Shown here: positions 48,112 through 58,712 of the stretch, one piece after another
Layout: the number at the start of each line of letters is the position of its first letter
Position numbering within the stretch: the stretch's first letter is position 1
Origin: Hypoxylon rubiginosum
Lineage: Eukaryota > Ascomycota > Sordariomycetes > Xylariales > Hypoxylaceae
Assembly (NCBI GenBank): GCA_902806565.1
Contig: CADCXA010000008.1
Coordinates: forward strand, 248,001-312,000
Direction of reading: 5' to 3'
Length of the DNA stretch: 64,000 nucleotides
Translations under genes and position numbers: made by a program
The notes under the pieces: model-generated
Seen by the model: only the letters and a program-made list of their open reading frames with translations
Told to the model about the DNA's origin: nothing
Database searches by the model: none

Positions 48112-49886
48112 AAAGGCCAGACATTCTTTGCAAAAGAGCATGTGAAATGAACATCTAGGCCATAGTCGGAACTCGCTCAGGCCTTTGTGTACAAACCGCC
48201 TCGTGTGCTGTGTGCTGTCGTAAACTGTAAGACGCCAAGTCGGACTAGAATACGAAGCATGCACACGTATCAGCAAGAGTAGCTGCCCAAATACCATGCA
48301 CGATAGACCTCTGTGGAACAAGAGTTCAGTCTCCGTGTGATACTGGGTCAAACAACCTCATGAAGACGGACAGTGTGAATGCAGGGCAAAGGGTACAGTC
48401 AGTGGAGGTGGTTATTATATTGCATTTCGCAATCACTCCTGCTAGCCATGCAAGATGCAGAAATTGGGAGCATGTACGCTTTCCTTTATGCCGTGGCTTA
48501 AGAGGAGATAGGAGAGTAATAAGAGAGATAGAGTACAACGAAAATACTAGGGTCTTTGAGTGAGACATTACTATACATTAGACTCAACGTCTCTGCCGCT
48601 TAGCTGAAGAGGATATTTTCAGATTTCAGATTGGCGAAATACTTGCAGTAACCAAGTGACCGAACGCCATGACCTCAGTTTGTCACAAATCCTCAAGCCA
48701 CCTTGGGGGTTAGGTGGCAGACCGGATGCCGTGCAACTCGGGGATCTGCACAGGAGATTATTTGATCCGCCAGCTCTGTAGGTAGCGAGACGGCACCCTG
48801 CCTGGACCCTGAGTTGGGTAGCCACGATCCTATGAGGTTGTGTTGCACGTGTGCTGGGAGGATCAAGGGTTAAGAGACGTATGCAGATAACCGCCCGAGT
48901 AGCCGATTCGATGCAGCTCAGCCGCCGCCCTCAAGTAGACGTCCGTGGAGAGACTGTGTGTAAGGATTATATCTTGTCTTGTACATGACTCATGCCATGG
49001 ATACCTTCCTTGGCCTCGAGGTTGAAGTGAGGTGGGATATAATATAAAAGCCAGCTGTGATTATAGTATAGTTGAAAGTTATCATGCAACCACCTAGGAT
49101 CGAAAGTTTACCAGGTAGGCAAAGACTACAACACAGACTCCTCATCTACTAAAGAGGATCTACTCGAGTAAACGAGAGACTCAGGATTTGTGTATCCATA
49201 AGAGAACACCGATAATAGCAGCAGGGAGTGAATGTTGACTCAAGTTATATCAGCCTCGTACGCAGTAGTGACAGTACAGCCTTATAACCATGAACCCCCC
49301 CCCTGAATACACATTCATCAGGTTATATGACCTCTCTTACCGTCCCAGGATTGGTGGACAAACTTTTCTTCCCGATGTTCTACAGCTCGTGGGCCTGTAC
49401 GGCGAAATGCAACGACTGCTAGCTGTGACGAGGTAAGGGAAGGCTAAGGTCCAATTTAGCCGGCCCGAATGATAGCAATATTGAGATTCCATGATAGACT
49501 TATGACAATCATTGTGTAGTAGCATTGAGTTCGTAATCTGTAGTCTCTATCCCCGTTCACCTTCTCAACATCATAAGAAAAAGGGGTAGTCCGACGGGAC
49601 AGGGATAAACGTGTGACCAGCAGTTCAAAGCAACATACCAAACTGGTTACTCGATGAGGGCTGACAAATTATGAAGGCATCGTACACCAGTGGATCCCCC
49701 ATGCGAGTGTTTGAGGAGTTCACGTGCTTCTGGTGGTATGCGCAAACAACATCCCCGTTCCTGCCACGCGGGTTGACGGCAGATTTCATGTGCCTCTGCT
49801 CCGGTACCCTGCAGAAAGGGGGGGTGTAACCCAAACCCAGCTCCTAAGATAGGTACTCACGCTGCGAGTAGCAACGGCGGCACCCT

Positions 49887-50391
49887 TCATGAACTACCCG
49901 TCCCGTTAGGCAGCGCGCCAGGGGACTTGATAACACCCTGGAGCTTGTCAAGTGCGACGTCGACGACCTTCTTGAAAGCTTCCATCTCTTCTTCTACCGT
50001 CCCGCCAAGTCCCGTGTTAGCAAAGCTGATGGAGTTTCCCACATACACAGGCATCTGCGTCTTCTTGGCTAGGATCTTGGCTAGCCTGGTGGTAAACTCC
50101 AGTGTAGCCTCAACCGAGTAAATTGTCGTTGATAGTGGTTGACTTGGACTGTATTTCTGTGGTGACATTAGTCAGGTCCTAATTACAGGCGGCCATCAGG
50201 GTACATACATTAGGCAAGGCGTAGACGAACGATCCCATTGGAGCAGCTTGATCCCCTTCGTCCGCAGCCGCAGTCGTAAGGAAAAGTAAGATGACCTTTG
50301 ACTTGATGGTTAAGCGTAGGTAGATCTTTGTATCTAATGATCGTGGCAAAGGGAATGAGAGTTGAATCGGTTCGTCGATTGTCACTTCCAT
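49887..50391 (-). CDS. Proteasome assembly chaperone 4 (PAC4/Poc4)-like protein
   Basis: Predicted 150-residue protein from two exons, complement of 50209-50391 and 49887-50156, with a 52-nt intron (phase 0). It starts MEVTIDEPIQLSFPLP; the ATG at 50391 fits the short length of the family. The fold pattern (a beta strand LTIKSKVILLFLTT, GSFVYALPN, then TTIYSVEATLEFTTRLAKILAKKT and PVYVGNSISF, then EEEMEAFKKVVDVAL) matches the PAC4 family as I know it. Family knowledge: Pac3-Pac4 (yeast Poc3-Poc4) heterodimers guide assembly of the 20S proteasome alpha ring. The family is poorly conserved, so this rests on overall pattern rather than a strict motif. The gene is divergent from the carnosine methyltransferase-like gene. 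Confidence 0.78.
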
Positions 50392-51093
50392 TGCTAATGC
50401 ACTTCTTCCCAAGAGAAAATCGAAGAGTGGTAATATAGGAAATCTTCAAAATTAGATATTGCCTTTCAAAAATTGCTCTTGCGGGAGGAATGGTCACTGT
50501 AGAACATTGAAGGTTTAAGGAGCCTGTTCAGTTCAGTCAGTTCTGAATGACTGAATAAATCCTTTGGTAGTGCTGGAAGTCCCTAAGGCTACGGCGGTCG
50601 TACAGGGCTGATAGGTACCTACTTGAGCCCCACATTTGGCATCATCACGGCTGTGGTTTCACGTAGTTTAGGGGTACGTAGGTACCAAGCTCTCGCTACT
50701 AAGCTACCGTCAACATTTACGTCGCTTACCTGAAAGCTTCACATTTCTGCGGGTGCAGTTCAAGAGTTCCTCACATAATACTCTCCCGTTCGCATAAATT
50801 ATACATCTTGGAGCCCATCCCACCATCATGCGACTAGTGAGGATATGACGGATTAGGTTCTTTCGCAGCGAGATGTGCTAGGGTCAGGAACTGTTTGGTT
50901 TCTTTCACCTCTCTTAACCCTTAACCCTCAAACTGAGATCGTGGGTGCCCCTCCGTCCGGAGATATCGATCCTTAGAAAGCGACCCACCACTAACCACGA
51001 ATTCAATTCCGGGTTGAAGATTACTTGAGACCACTCTCGTTTTTTCTAATACCTTTTTACTTCTCGAATTTCTCGAGTCAAACCACTGTCATT
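50392..51093. promoter_or_regulatory. Divergent promoter region, PAC4-like (-) / CARNMT1-like (+)
   Basis: A 702-bp spacer lies between two start codons pointing apart. It has TAGGTACCTA-type words (about 50612-50625 and 50670-50685) and CCTTAACCCTTAACCCTC near 50915-50930. Promoter role is inferred from orientation. Confidence 0.5.
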
Positions 51094-52584
51094 ATGGAGG
51101 TGGGAGAGAGGTCCTTTGGCGATGGTGAGGACAACGGTTCCCATTGGAACGACGTCAAGGAAACTATCGATGACCCAGAGGAGATCAGAGTCCTATTCTG
51201 TGCTCTCGATTCATTCAGGTAAGCAAGCATCACCATCAGGTCACCGAGTTGAGCATATACGTACCCGTTATCTAAGAGGGGGCGCGATTTTATTTCCTGT
51301 AGACATCACATACTTGTAAATGTCACACTTGTAGATGTCACACACTTGTAGATATCACGCACCTACATTGTCACATAAGTGCTTTTCTACAAGTAGTCTA
51401 TATCACACATCACACACTAACCGATCAAACACAGGGGGTATGCAAAAGCGGCGCACCTCCATTGCACCCATCTACGCAGGCAAGCGTTCTACGCGCTCCC
51501 CCAGGCACATTGGCAGTTGCTCGCTCAACCACCCTTCTCATACTTAGATGTGTTGAATCGAACAGACGATGCAATCGAATCCAACGCGGAACTTTGCCGC
51601 GTTATCCTCAAGTGCGGCCTACGGTCCTTCAGTTCCATCGAAGGTATTTCGGACGACCAGCTTACCATGCCCGAGGAATGGACCGGCGTTGCTAAGTATA
51701 ACGATCTGGATAAGGCTAGGAGTACTGTCCGTCAGTTTTACCGTGACTGGTCTGCCGAGGGCGCCGTAGAGCGCGATGCCTGTTACGGGCCTATCTACCG
51801 TGCGCTCGACGCCGAGAAATCTAGACATCCTGACAGACAGCCACTGAAAGTCTTAGTACCCGGTGCTGGACTAGGACGCCTAGTCTTTGATCTCTGCCGG
51901 TTGGGTTACGATACCGAGGGCAACGAGATATCCTACCATCAACTGCTCGGATCGTCGTATATCCTCAACTCCACCGAAAGGGCTGGCCAGCACACTATAT
52001 ACCCATGGATCCATTCCTTTTCTAACCACCGCAGCCGAGAGAATCAGTTCAGGTCTTACAAGATCCCGGACATCCACCCGCAGACCACACTCGCAGAAAC
52101 GCAAGGAATTGGCTCGATGCAGATGTGTGCCGCGGATTTCCTATGTCTTTACGAGGACGAGGAGCACAAGGATGCATACGACGCCGTGGCGGCCGTCTTC
52201 TTCCTAGACACGGCCCCGAATCTGATCCGCTACCTCGAGGTCATAAGGAGCTGCCTGAAGCCCGGCGGCGTCCTCATCAACGTCGGCCCCCTCCTCTGGC
52301 ACTTCGAGAACCAGGTCCCGAGCCACAACGGCTATGACGGAGACGGGGGGGACCGCGACGAGGACCAGTCCCTGGGCATCGCGGACCCCGGGAGCTTCGA
52401 GCTCACGGACGACGAAGTCGTCGCGCTCGTCGAGAAGATGGGGTTCGTCGTAGAGAAGCGGGAGGCCGGCCTGCGCGCCCCTTACGTGCAGGATGACCAG
52501 AGCATGCTGCAGACGATATATAGTGCGAGCCATTGGGTCGCGCGAAAGCCCGACGTCGCGTGCGAGGACGCGGCTGTGATCTAG
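51094..52584 (+). CDS. Carnosine N-methyltransferase-like (N2227 family) methyltransferase
   Basis: Predicted 424-residue protein from exons 51094-51218 and 51435-52584, with a 216-nt intron. The N2227-type domain covers most of the protein: a helical start (EEIRVLFCALDSFRGYAKAA), the SAM-binding loop KVLVPGAGLGRL near residue 180, EGNEISYHQL, a D-containing AVFFLDTAPN motif, and LKPGGVLINVGPLLWHFE. These are the hallmarks of human CARNMT1 and yeast YNL092W. Family knowledge: CARNMT1 methylates the histidine N-pi of carnosine to anserine and His residues of some zinc-finger proteins. Fungi lack abundant carnosine, so the substrate here is unknown. The intron carries a short imperfect tandem repeat (about 51306-51357). 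Confidence 0.92.
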
Positions 52585-52929
52585 ACTACCTTGGTACCTT
52601 CCTTTGTATGTTATGCATCGGGATAGGATATGGGACACATCACACTGCATCGCATCGCATCTGGAGTTGGATGGTTGCTTTTTTCACAGATACCACTTTA
52701 CGCGCCTCGTGCACGAGTAACGAAGTTGGTTGTACCTAGGCACCTACTTGAGGACTTGTACCTTACATCAAGACATGTCGAATGAGAACATACCGGCTTA
52801 AATTGATAGTCCAAACTCCTATGATTTATAATTCCAGACCCGTGACGTCACCGTGATAATACAGTACTGCTCGCTCATCCATTTCCCTGTTTTAAATATA
52901 CCTACCTACCTACCTACCTACCTAACACA
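52585..52929. other. Convergent spacer with (CCTA)6
   Basis: This 345-bp region lies between the CARNMT1-like gene (+) and the SDR gene (-). A perfect six-unit CCTA array sits at 52901-52924, just 6 bp beyond the SDR stop codon and therefore in its 3' untranslated region. Nothing else is recognised. Confidence 0.6.
52901..52924. repeat. (CCTA)6 tandem array in the SDR 3' UTR
   Basis: Six perfect CCTA units. In the SDR transcript (minus strand) they read as UAGG units. They are complementary to a matching array inside the intron of the same gene (53743-53770). Confidence 0.9.
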
Positions 52930-53983
52930 TCACAGCTTCGGCTCCGCGACCCCGGCCTCGTGCATACCGCCGTGGCTCCACACCGAGCCGCCGTCGATCT
53001 CTATGGCGGCGCCGTTGACGTGCGAACCCGCGCGGCTGGCCAGGTACACGACGACGCCGGCGATGTCCTCGGGCCGGCCGAGGCGGCGCGCGGGGTTAGC
53101 TGCCGCGTGCTTGGCGAGGCCGCCCGTCATGGCGAGCAGGCCGTTGGCCATCTTGGTGGGGAAGAAGCCGGGGCAGATGGCGTTGACGAGGACGTGGCGG
53201 GGGCCGAGCTCGACGGCGAGGTTGCGGCCGAGGTGGATGGCGGCCGCCTTGCTGGCGCTGTACGCGTACGTGCCCTGCGCGCCGAGGGTGCCGACGCCGA
53301 GCCCGGCCGCCGACGCCGTGATGATGATGCGCGACGGGTCGTCGACCGTGGCCCGCTTCTGCAGGAGGGGGGCGAACTGCTGGGCGCAGAGGAAGACGGA
53401 CTTGACGTTCAGGTCCATGACCTTCTGGAAGGCGGCGTCCGGGTGCGTGTCGAAGGGGGCGCCCCACGTCGCGCCCGCGTTCGCGAAGAGGATGTCTACG
53501 TGGGAGGTGTGCTGCCGGACTTGCGATACTAGGGATTGGATCCCCGCGAGGGTGCTGCTGTCGGCGGGGACCGAGATGGCGCGCGCGCCGGGTTGCAGGT
53601 TCGGCAGCGCGTTGAGCTGCGCTACGGCCCGGTCGCAGGCCGCGGCCTTGCGGGACGTGATGAAGACTTGCGAGCAGCCGGCTTGGAGGAAGCTGTGTGT
53701 TGGGCAGTTTGTTAGCTTGGGGTTGGTTCCTGTTCTTCTATTTAGGTAGGTAGGTAGGTAGGTAGGTAGGTAACTGGACTTATTGTGTTATGGGTTTGAA
53801 AGGGATAGATAGACACATCGTTTCGCCAGGCGGGCACAATTGGTCAGGGAAATGAGAGAGAGGGAAAACTCACGCCGAAGCCGCGTTCAGACCTAAGCCC
53901 CTCGAGCCGCCGGTTATGACGGCGACCTTGCCCTTGAGGGAGAAGAGCGACGGGTAGTCGTGGAGAGCTGTTTCGTCGGTCAT
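52930..53983 (-). CDS. Short-chain dehydrogenase/reductase (RhlG/FabG-like)
   Basis: Predicted 290-residue protein from exons complement of 53874-53983 and 52930-53692, with a 181-nt intron. It is a classical SDR: cofactor motif TGGSRGLG near residues 24-31, NAG near 110, Ser near 164 and catalytic Tyr-SAS-Lys at about 181-185 (YSASK), then GPRHVLVNAICPGFFPT and a C-terminal VNGAAIEIDGG. Arg in the Gly loop fits NADPH preference. Family knowledge: similar fungal proteins are often annotated as rhamnolipid-type 3-oxoacyl-ACP reductases, but the substrate cannot be told from sequence. The intron contains a (TAGG)7 array and the 3' UTR a (CCTA)6 array. The gene is very GC-rich compared with its flanks, leaving open antisense frames. 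Confidence 0.9.
53743..53770. repeat. (TAGG)7 tandem array inside the SDR intron
   Basis: Seven perfect TAGG units lie within intron 53693-53873. In the minus-strand pre-mRNA they read CCUA. They may contribute to the unusual length of this intron (181 nt against the usual 50-80). Confidence 0.9.
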
Positions 53984-54599
53984 GGTGTTATGATAGGACA
54001 GATGGTTCGGGGGAAACGGTTTGAGCTAGAGGTAAGAAATATATTTTACTACAAGGCGGCGAGGAGAAGGGATAAGTACTGAATAATAACGGTAAGAAAC
54101 CGAGAAACTCCGCCAAAAGCAATTCGAGTCAATCTTCGGGGGACGTTGTTTAAACAAGGGAATGTCTCTTATTCCCTTCCCCTATCGATTGTTGGTTGGC
54201 TGACCGAGGAGAGAGCTTTTGAACTTGACGTAGAATTGAGGGGACTTGCCGAGGTACATCCCCTTTTAGGCCATGGCGCCGCTTAGGTACTACCATTGCC
54301 AAGAGATTCGTTTCTATGTACGAAGCACATAGTATGGGATCTCTATCCGAATCTATTCCCGTCGCATGTTATTTCAAATCCAAGTATCGAGCCTTAAATG
54401 TTAGGTAGGCGGATAGCTGAATCCTTTTATGTTCATTTTATTACATTCCCTTCTTCTGCTTCAGGTGTAGACTCTTGACATGACAATGGTTCTGGCTGAG
54501 TTCACGTATTCATTGAGCCCCTGATCTAGCTGCCTACCTATGTAGTATGGGTATCGAAGTTAGTCATAGGTGTATCCAGATCCCTTGTTGGTTCACCAT
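53984..54599. other. Spacer upstream of the SDR gene
   Basis: A 616-bp spacer lies between the SDR start and the 3' end of TFC1, both on the minus strand. CCTACCTATGTAG-like words occur near 54530-54545. It should hold the SDR promoter; nothing specific is seen. Confidence 0.5.
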
Positions 54600-56634
54600 C
54601 TACGTAGCATCATCGTATTCCAGCTCAATATTGTCCTCATCATAAACTTCCCCATCTTCGTCCTCGCCATATCCCCCCTCGTCGCTATAGTAGTCGCCGT
54701 ATTCGTCGTCGTCCTCAACCTCCCTATCTTCATCATCGAGACTGTCGATAACATCGTCTTCATCCCAGGGAATGTTTCGTAAGGGCGTTTCTTCATTATC
54801 GGGCGCCTCGTCGTCGTTGCCCACAATAGCATCCGAATCCTCGTTAGTCAAGTCATCATCGCCTGGTCTCCCTATTGTTTCCGTCGCGGTAGCCCCATCT
54901 TGCTTCCCTTGAGCTTGTGTCGGATTTGGCCGGCGCCTACGCACTCGAGTATCGACCTCCTCTATGGGACGTAAAAAAGGCTCAATGGTTAAGCCAAGGC
55001 TCTTTTCTACCTTGTCGGGCCACTGCCGGATCCTATCTTTGAGGAAGGAGTTGTATAATAAACCCGCCCTCTGAGGATTATCGTCGTCTGAACCCATCCT
55101 TCCCCTCTTGATGGCAATCATCTTTACCTTCATGATCATCTTGACCTTAGCCCACGTGCCTCTGTAGTACCATCCAGAGTCGTTGAGGTCGCAATCATCC
55201 CTCAGGGGAGCCTGGTCGATAAGCTGCCGCACAAAGGGGTCGGTAATATCGCAGACCTGCCAGAATTTCCCGTCGGTAGAATATTGCTCGCCGTCCCAAA
55301 GGTGGCTCTCGGTATTTTCCGTCTTGGGCTTTTTGACCTGATCTTTCCTGACAAGCTCCCACGGCACTTTCTTTGTTCCGACTATATTCCTCTCCAGCTT
55401 AAAAGCCAGAGTTTGGTAGATTCGAAACTTGGGATCGGGGCGAGGGTCGACGCCGTACTTGACGAAAGCGTCTCGCCATGGTCCACCCCTGAATTGATAG
55501 CCGACGAGTTGAAGAGCAATCCTGAGCATCGAATCGGCATAATTGCCCGTCACGCTGTTGAGGATGGCACGACGTGTCCAAATAGGCCGTTCTTCCATCA
55601 ACGCATGAAGCTGCTTTAGTAGGCCGTCTGGTATCTCGATAGTCGGCTCCCGCCGCGCTTTCGTAGGTACAGGATATTGGTTATGGTTGATAAAGTGGCC
55701 ATACGAATGCTTTTTCCTGCCCTGAATGTTGATCAGCCTTCCATCTTCCCCCTCTTTCCCTTCGACCTTAATGTTCGGATTTTGTTCGTAGTTGTAGTTG
55801 AATCCGATAACCTTGTCTGTAAAGTGTGGTGGAGGTATGATTTCCTGGCCGGGGCCTGCAGCCACACCGGGCGCGAATCTGATCTCCCGTAGTTTCGAGA
55901 CTTAAGTATAAGTTAGCAAGGAATATGACAACCGGTAGAGTAGGCTGAGGGTCTTCTCTACCTTGCAGTGGAAGTAGATGCTCCGCGATATTTGTCAAAA
56001 ATGAAGAGCTTGTATTAGCGAATTGGAAGTCTGCCAGGCCTCTATATCGATGGGTGCCCTGAACACTCCCGACAGCTTCAATCTGGTAGTCATCGAGGTT
56101 ATCCCGCATCTTTCGGAGGATAGACTTAGGTAGGTCACGTCGGCTCATAGAGCTAACTTCATCAGCTCCTGAGGTGATGGCCACGCCTTCGGAGACGTGA
56201 ATATCGCCAATAAATGGCTCATTGCTGCCGCGCTTCCGTTTCCTGCCCGTTCTCTTTGGGACGGTGATCTTGAGTAGAATGTTGTTAGTCGGAGCAAGAT
56301 GCGATACAATGGGTTTTGAGGTAGGGTTGTCAGGCCGAAACCATAGAGGTACTGAACTAGGGTCGGCAGTATTGACGAGGAGCTATGTGGAGAATTAGCT
56401 AGTGATCTTGGTATGGTGTTTGAGAATAGTATTTGAGAATAAGATATCAGCACCTACTTTCTGAAAGTCGGGCTCTGGTCCAAACGTGGCTAACCCCTTG
56501 TCAAGATTTATTACAACACAAGGATGCTCTATAGCAACCATCTTCCTGTCAGGGACATCGAAGATCGGAGCGCCTGTCTGATCATTTTCGTCATCTAGGG
56601 TATCAGGACGAGGAGCGTCTGCGTATTCCATCAT
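54600..56634 (-). CDS. TFIIIC subunit Tfc1/Sfc1 (tau95, GTF3C5-like)
   Basis: Predicted 632-residue protein from three exons: complement of 56458-56634, 55962-56382 and 54600-55900, with introns of 75 and 61 nt, phases consistent. The start carries HPCVVINLDKGLATFG, the first strand of the TFIIIC triple-barrel region; PLWFRPDNP and LLKITVPKRTGRKRKRG follow. The C-terminal half has the DNA-binding-like region (RPIWTRRAILN; YQTLAFKLER; WDGEQYSTDGKFWQVCDITDP). The last about 90 residues are almost wholly acidic with Tyr/Gly. Family knowledge: tau95 is the A-box-facing subunit of TFIIIC that recruits RNA polymerase III machinery to tRNA genes, and its acidic tail modulates DNA binding. No intact tRNA gene is visible in this window. 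Confidence 0.93.
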
Positions 56635-58712
56635 AGCTGATTGCTACTATGTCTTTGGCAGGCTATACAGGAAATGATGCAAGACGGAAGTATGAAGAGG
56701 GTGAGACGTGAGACGTGAGACCGTTGACTCGGGAATACCTATGATATTCATCCAGAGTGCGTCAGTATCCCTTATGTCGGGCTCAGGCTGTAAGTATGTT
56801 GTGCATGTTCCTGTCTCCTAGCTGGGATGTTGTAAGTGTGTACTTGAGGTGCTCGTCAAGTAAGTTGTCGTGTATAAAACGTTGTGCAAAAAATGTGCAC
56901 CGTTGCCACTTGTTACCATCAAAGGTTGCATATATAACTTAGTTATGAGTTATTCCTCAATATGCAGGCCTTCTTTAAAGATTGATTACGGCGTCACTCC
57001 AAAAATGACTATATTTGCTGCTGGCAGTCAGTCTCATGAAGTTGTTCCTTGTCGGGTGAATGGTGAATACAGTGTGAATCATAGTGAAGGAAATTAAAAC
57101 TCGAGCCCAATGACGAATGCTGCAAACGCAAATAATCGAGTATTACAGTGTGGGTAATATATGATATACGGTATAGGATCCCCTGAGATTGAGATGTACC
57201 TGATGCACCCGTAATTAATTCCTTGCACTACCGCATCTGCAGGCTACCAAGACGAAATTAGTAACAGCTTCCGGCACAATTTAATAAAGCAATAAAGCAA
57301 GTCATACCTTCGGATGACAACAATAAAGGAGCGGGTCCTTTTATCCGCATACCGCATATATATATGCGTAAAGCTGGTTAGCAGGTCGGTTAGCAGGTCA
57401 GTCACATACACTTAATCAGTATATGTGCCAAGGAGTATATGCAACTTGCAGGGTGGCTTCGTTGTTACCATGTATGTACTTAGTAGCTCACGAGACATCC
57501 ATTAATACCCCTCTGCCCCGCCGACTAATTCTTGATTCGACGCGGCTCTGCAGCACTAGCCTGGCATGAGCAGCACAAGTCATTATCCAAACAAACTCGG
57601 GCTTGACAGGTTTATTTTTTTTTTAGTAGCCTGGGATTGTTGGTCGGCAGCCGCTGAAACCACAGTGACCATCCACTGGACCTTGCACAAACACGCGGTG
57701 AAATGCACAATACACGTTCCTACATACAGGCCCCTTAAGGTCCAACGTACAAGCGACCTGCATCCGATCATCTAAACTACTGTAACCGATCCCTAAGGTA
57801 TCTTATCTTACCTAACCTTTTTTTTCTTTCAAATTCGGATATTGTTTGGATGGTCACCTTTTCGAAGAATCAACTTTTAAGACGACCCTAAGTCCGTTAA
57901 ACAATAAATTCGTTGTTGGGGTAATGCCCAATGCTGCTTTCTACGGCATAGTGGTATACCTAACCTTGTACATACTCCCTACTACTAAGGTATCCCAGTA
58001 CTAAGGTATCCTATACCTACCTCCTATCGTTGTTTGGTTGGTGGCTAAGTTAGGTACCTAAATTTATAGGTACAATTTATAGGTACATGCCATCCCCATC
58101 CCCTTGGATCCCCTTGGAAAGTCGGCCCTACGAGGGTCATCGGAGTCCCTAAACCAAACCCGCCAGCCCGCCAGCCCGTCTACGAGCCAGGACGAGCAGC
58201 GACCAAGCAGCTGCTTTTCTCCACCCTTTCACAACGACAACTTCAAACTTCATATGTTCATATCAGGATCTAGGATCTAGGTCCAAACATCAATCATTTC
58301 CCCCGTCTTCTCAAACCAAAGAGGCTCAATTTGAGCTACCTTCGCACGACCTATTTCTATTAATTCCCTGCTTGTCAACCACTGCTTCTTTACTAACTTA
58401 GCCTTTGCGACAGCGCCAACCGTAACCGCAAACCGCAACTGTTACGCCCCAACTATTCCTGAACCTTCTCTGATCCCGAAACAGACGGTGAATGCACTAC
58501 GTAATTTCGTCTACTCGAAGCACGCATATCTCAATCTTGATACCGCACGACCCCTTACAATTGGAACAGACGACGGCAGCCACGCGTTTTATCAACATTT
58601 AGTCCTACCGCCCTATCACTCCCATTCCAGACGAGACGACACCCTAAGGAGGCGAGCGAGTCGGGTGTCCCCACCCCGCCATATCCTCGTAGGGCTGTGA
58701 TCTCTCGCAGAG
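56635..58712. promoter_or_regulatory. Divergent intergenic region, TFC1 (-) / RTS1 (+)
   Basis: A 2.08-kb spacer lies between two start codons pointing apart. It has a three-copy GTGAGAC tandem at 56701-56721, a perfect 16-bp AT-rich palindrome at 57353-57368, two copies of GGTTAGCAGGTC near 57373-57398, T8-9 runs, many TAGGTACCTA/CCTACC words (about 57955-58090), and a pyrimidine-rich leader for RTS1 (about 58200-58480). ATG 58492 opens a short upstream frame that could be in the RTS1 leader. No gene is recognised. Confidence 0.45.
56701..56721. repeat. (GTGAGAC)3 tandem repeat
   Basis: Three 7-bp units just upstream of the TFC1 start codon (56634). No function is evident. Confidence 0.85.

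Larger units (their letters stand above)
46780..49886. other. 3.1-kb spacer without a recognisable gene
   Basis: This stretch follows the transportin start (which points left) and precedes the 3' end of the PAC4-like gene. Short frames on both strands have no conserved features. It contains the transportin promoter, a G-rich block with a G-quadruplex motif (47326-47360), a run of CTTCTTG units at about 47372-47398, a (AAAAAG)7 array at 48070-48111 and a C8 run near 49297. It is the longest gene-poor gap in the window. Confidence 0.5.

Noticed and set aside
48013..48351. 112-codon minus-strand frame with a Phe/Leu repeat
   Set aside because: The repeat is the translation of the (AAAAAG)7 microsatellite; nothing else in it looks like a protein.
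58492..58608. Short upstream frame before RTS1 as a separate gene
   Set aside because: About 38 codons with no conserved features. At most a leader uORF, and it may lie outside the transcript.
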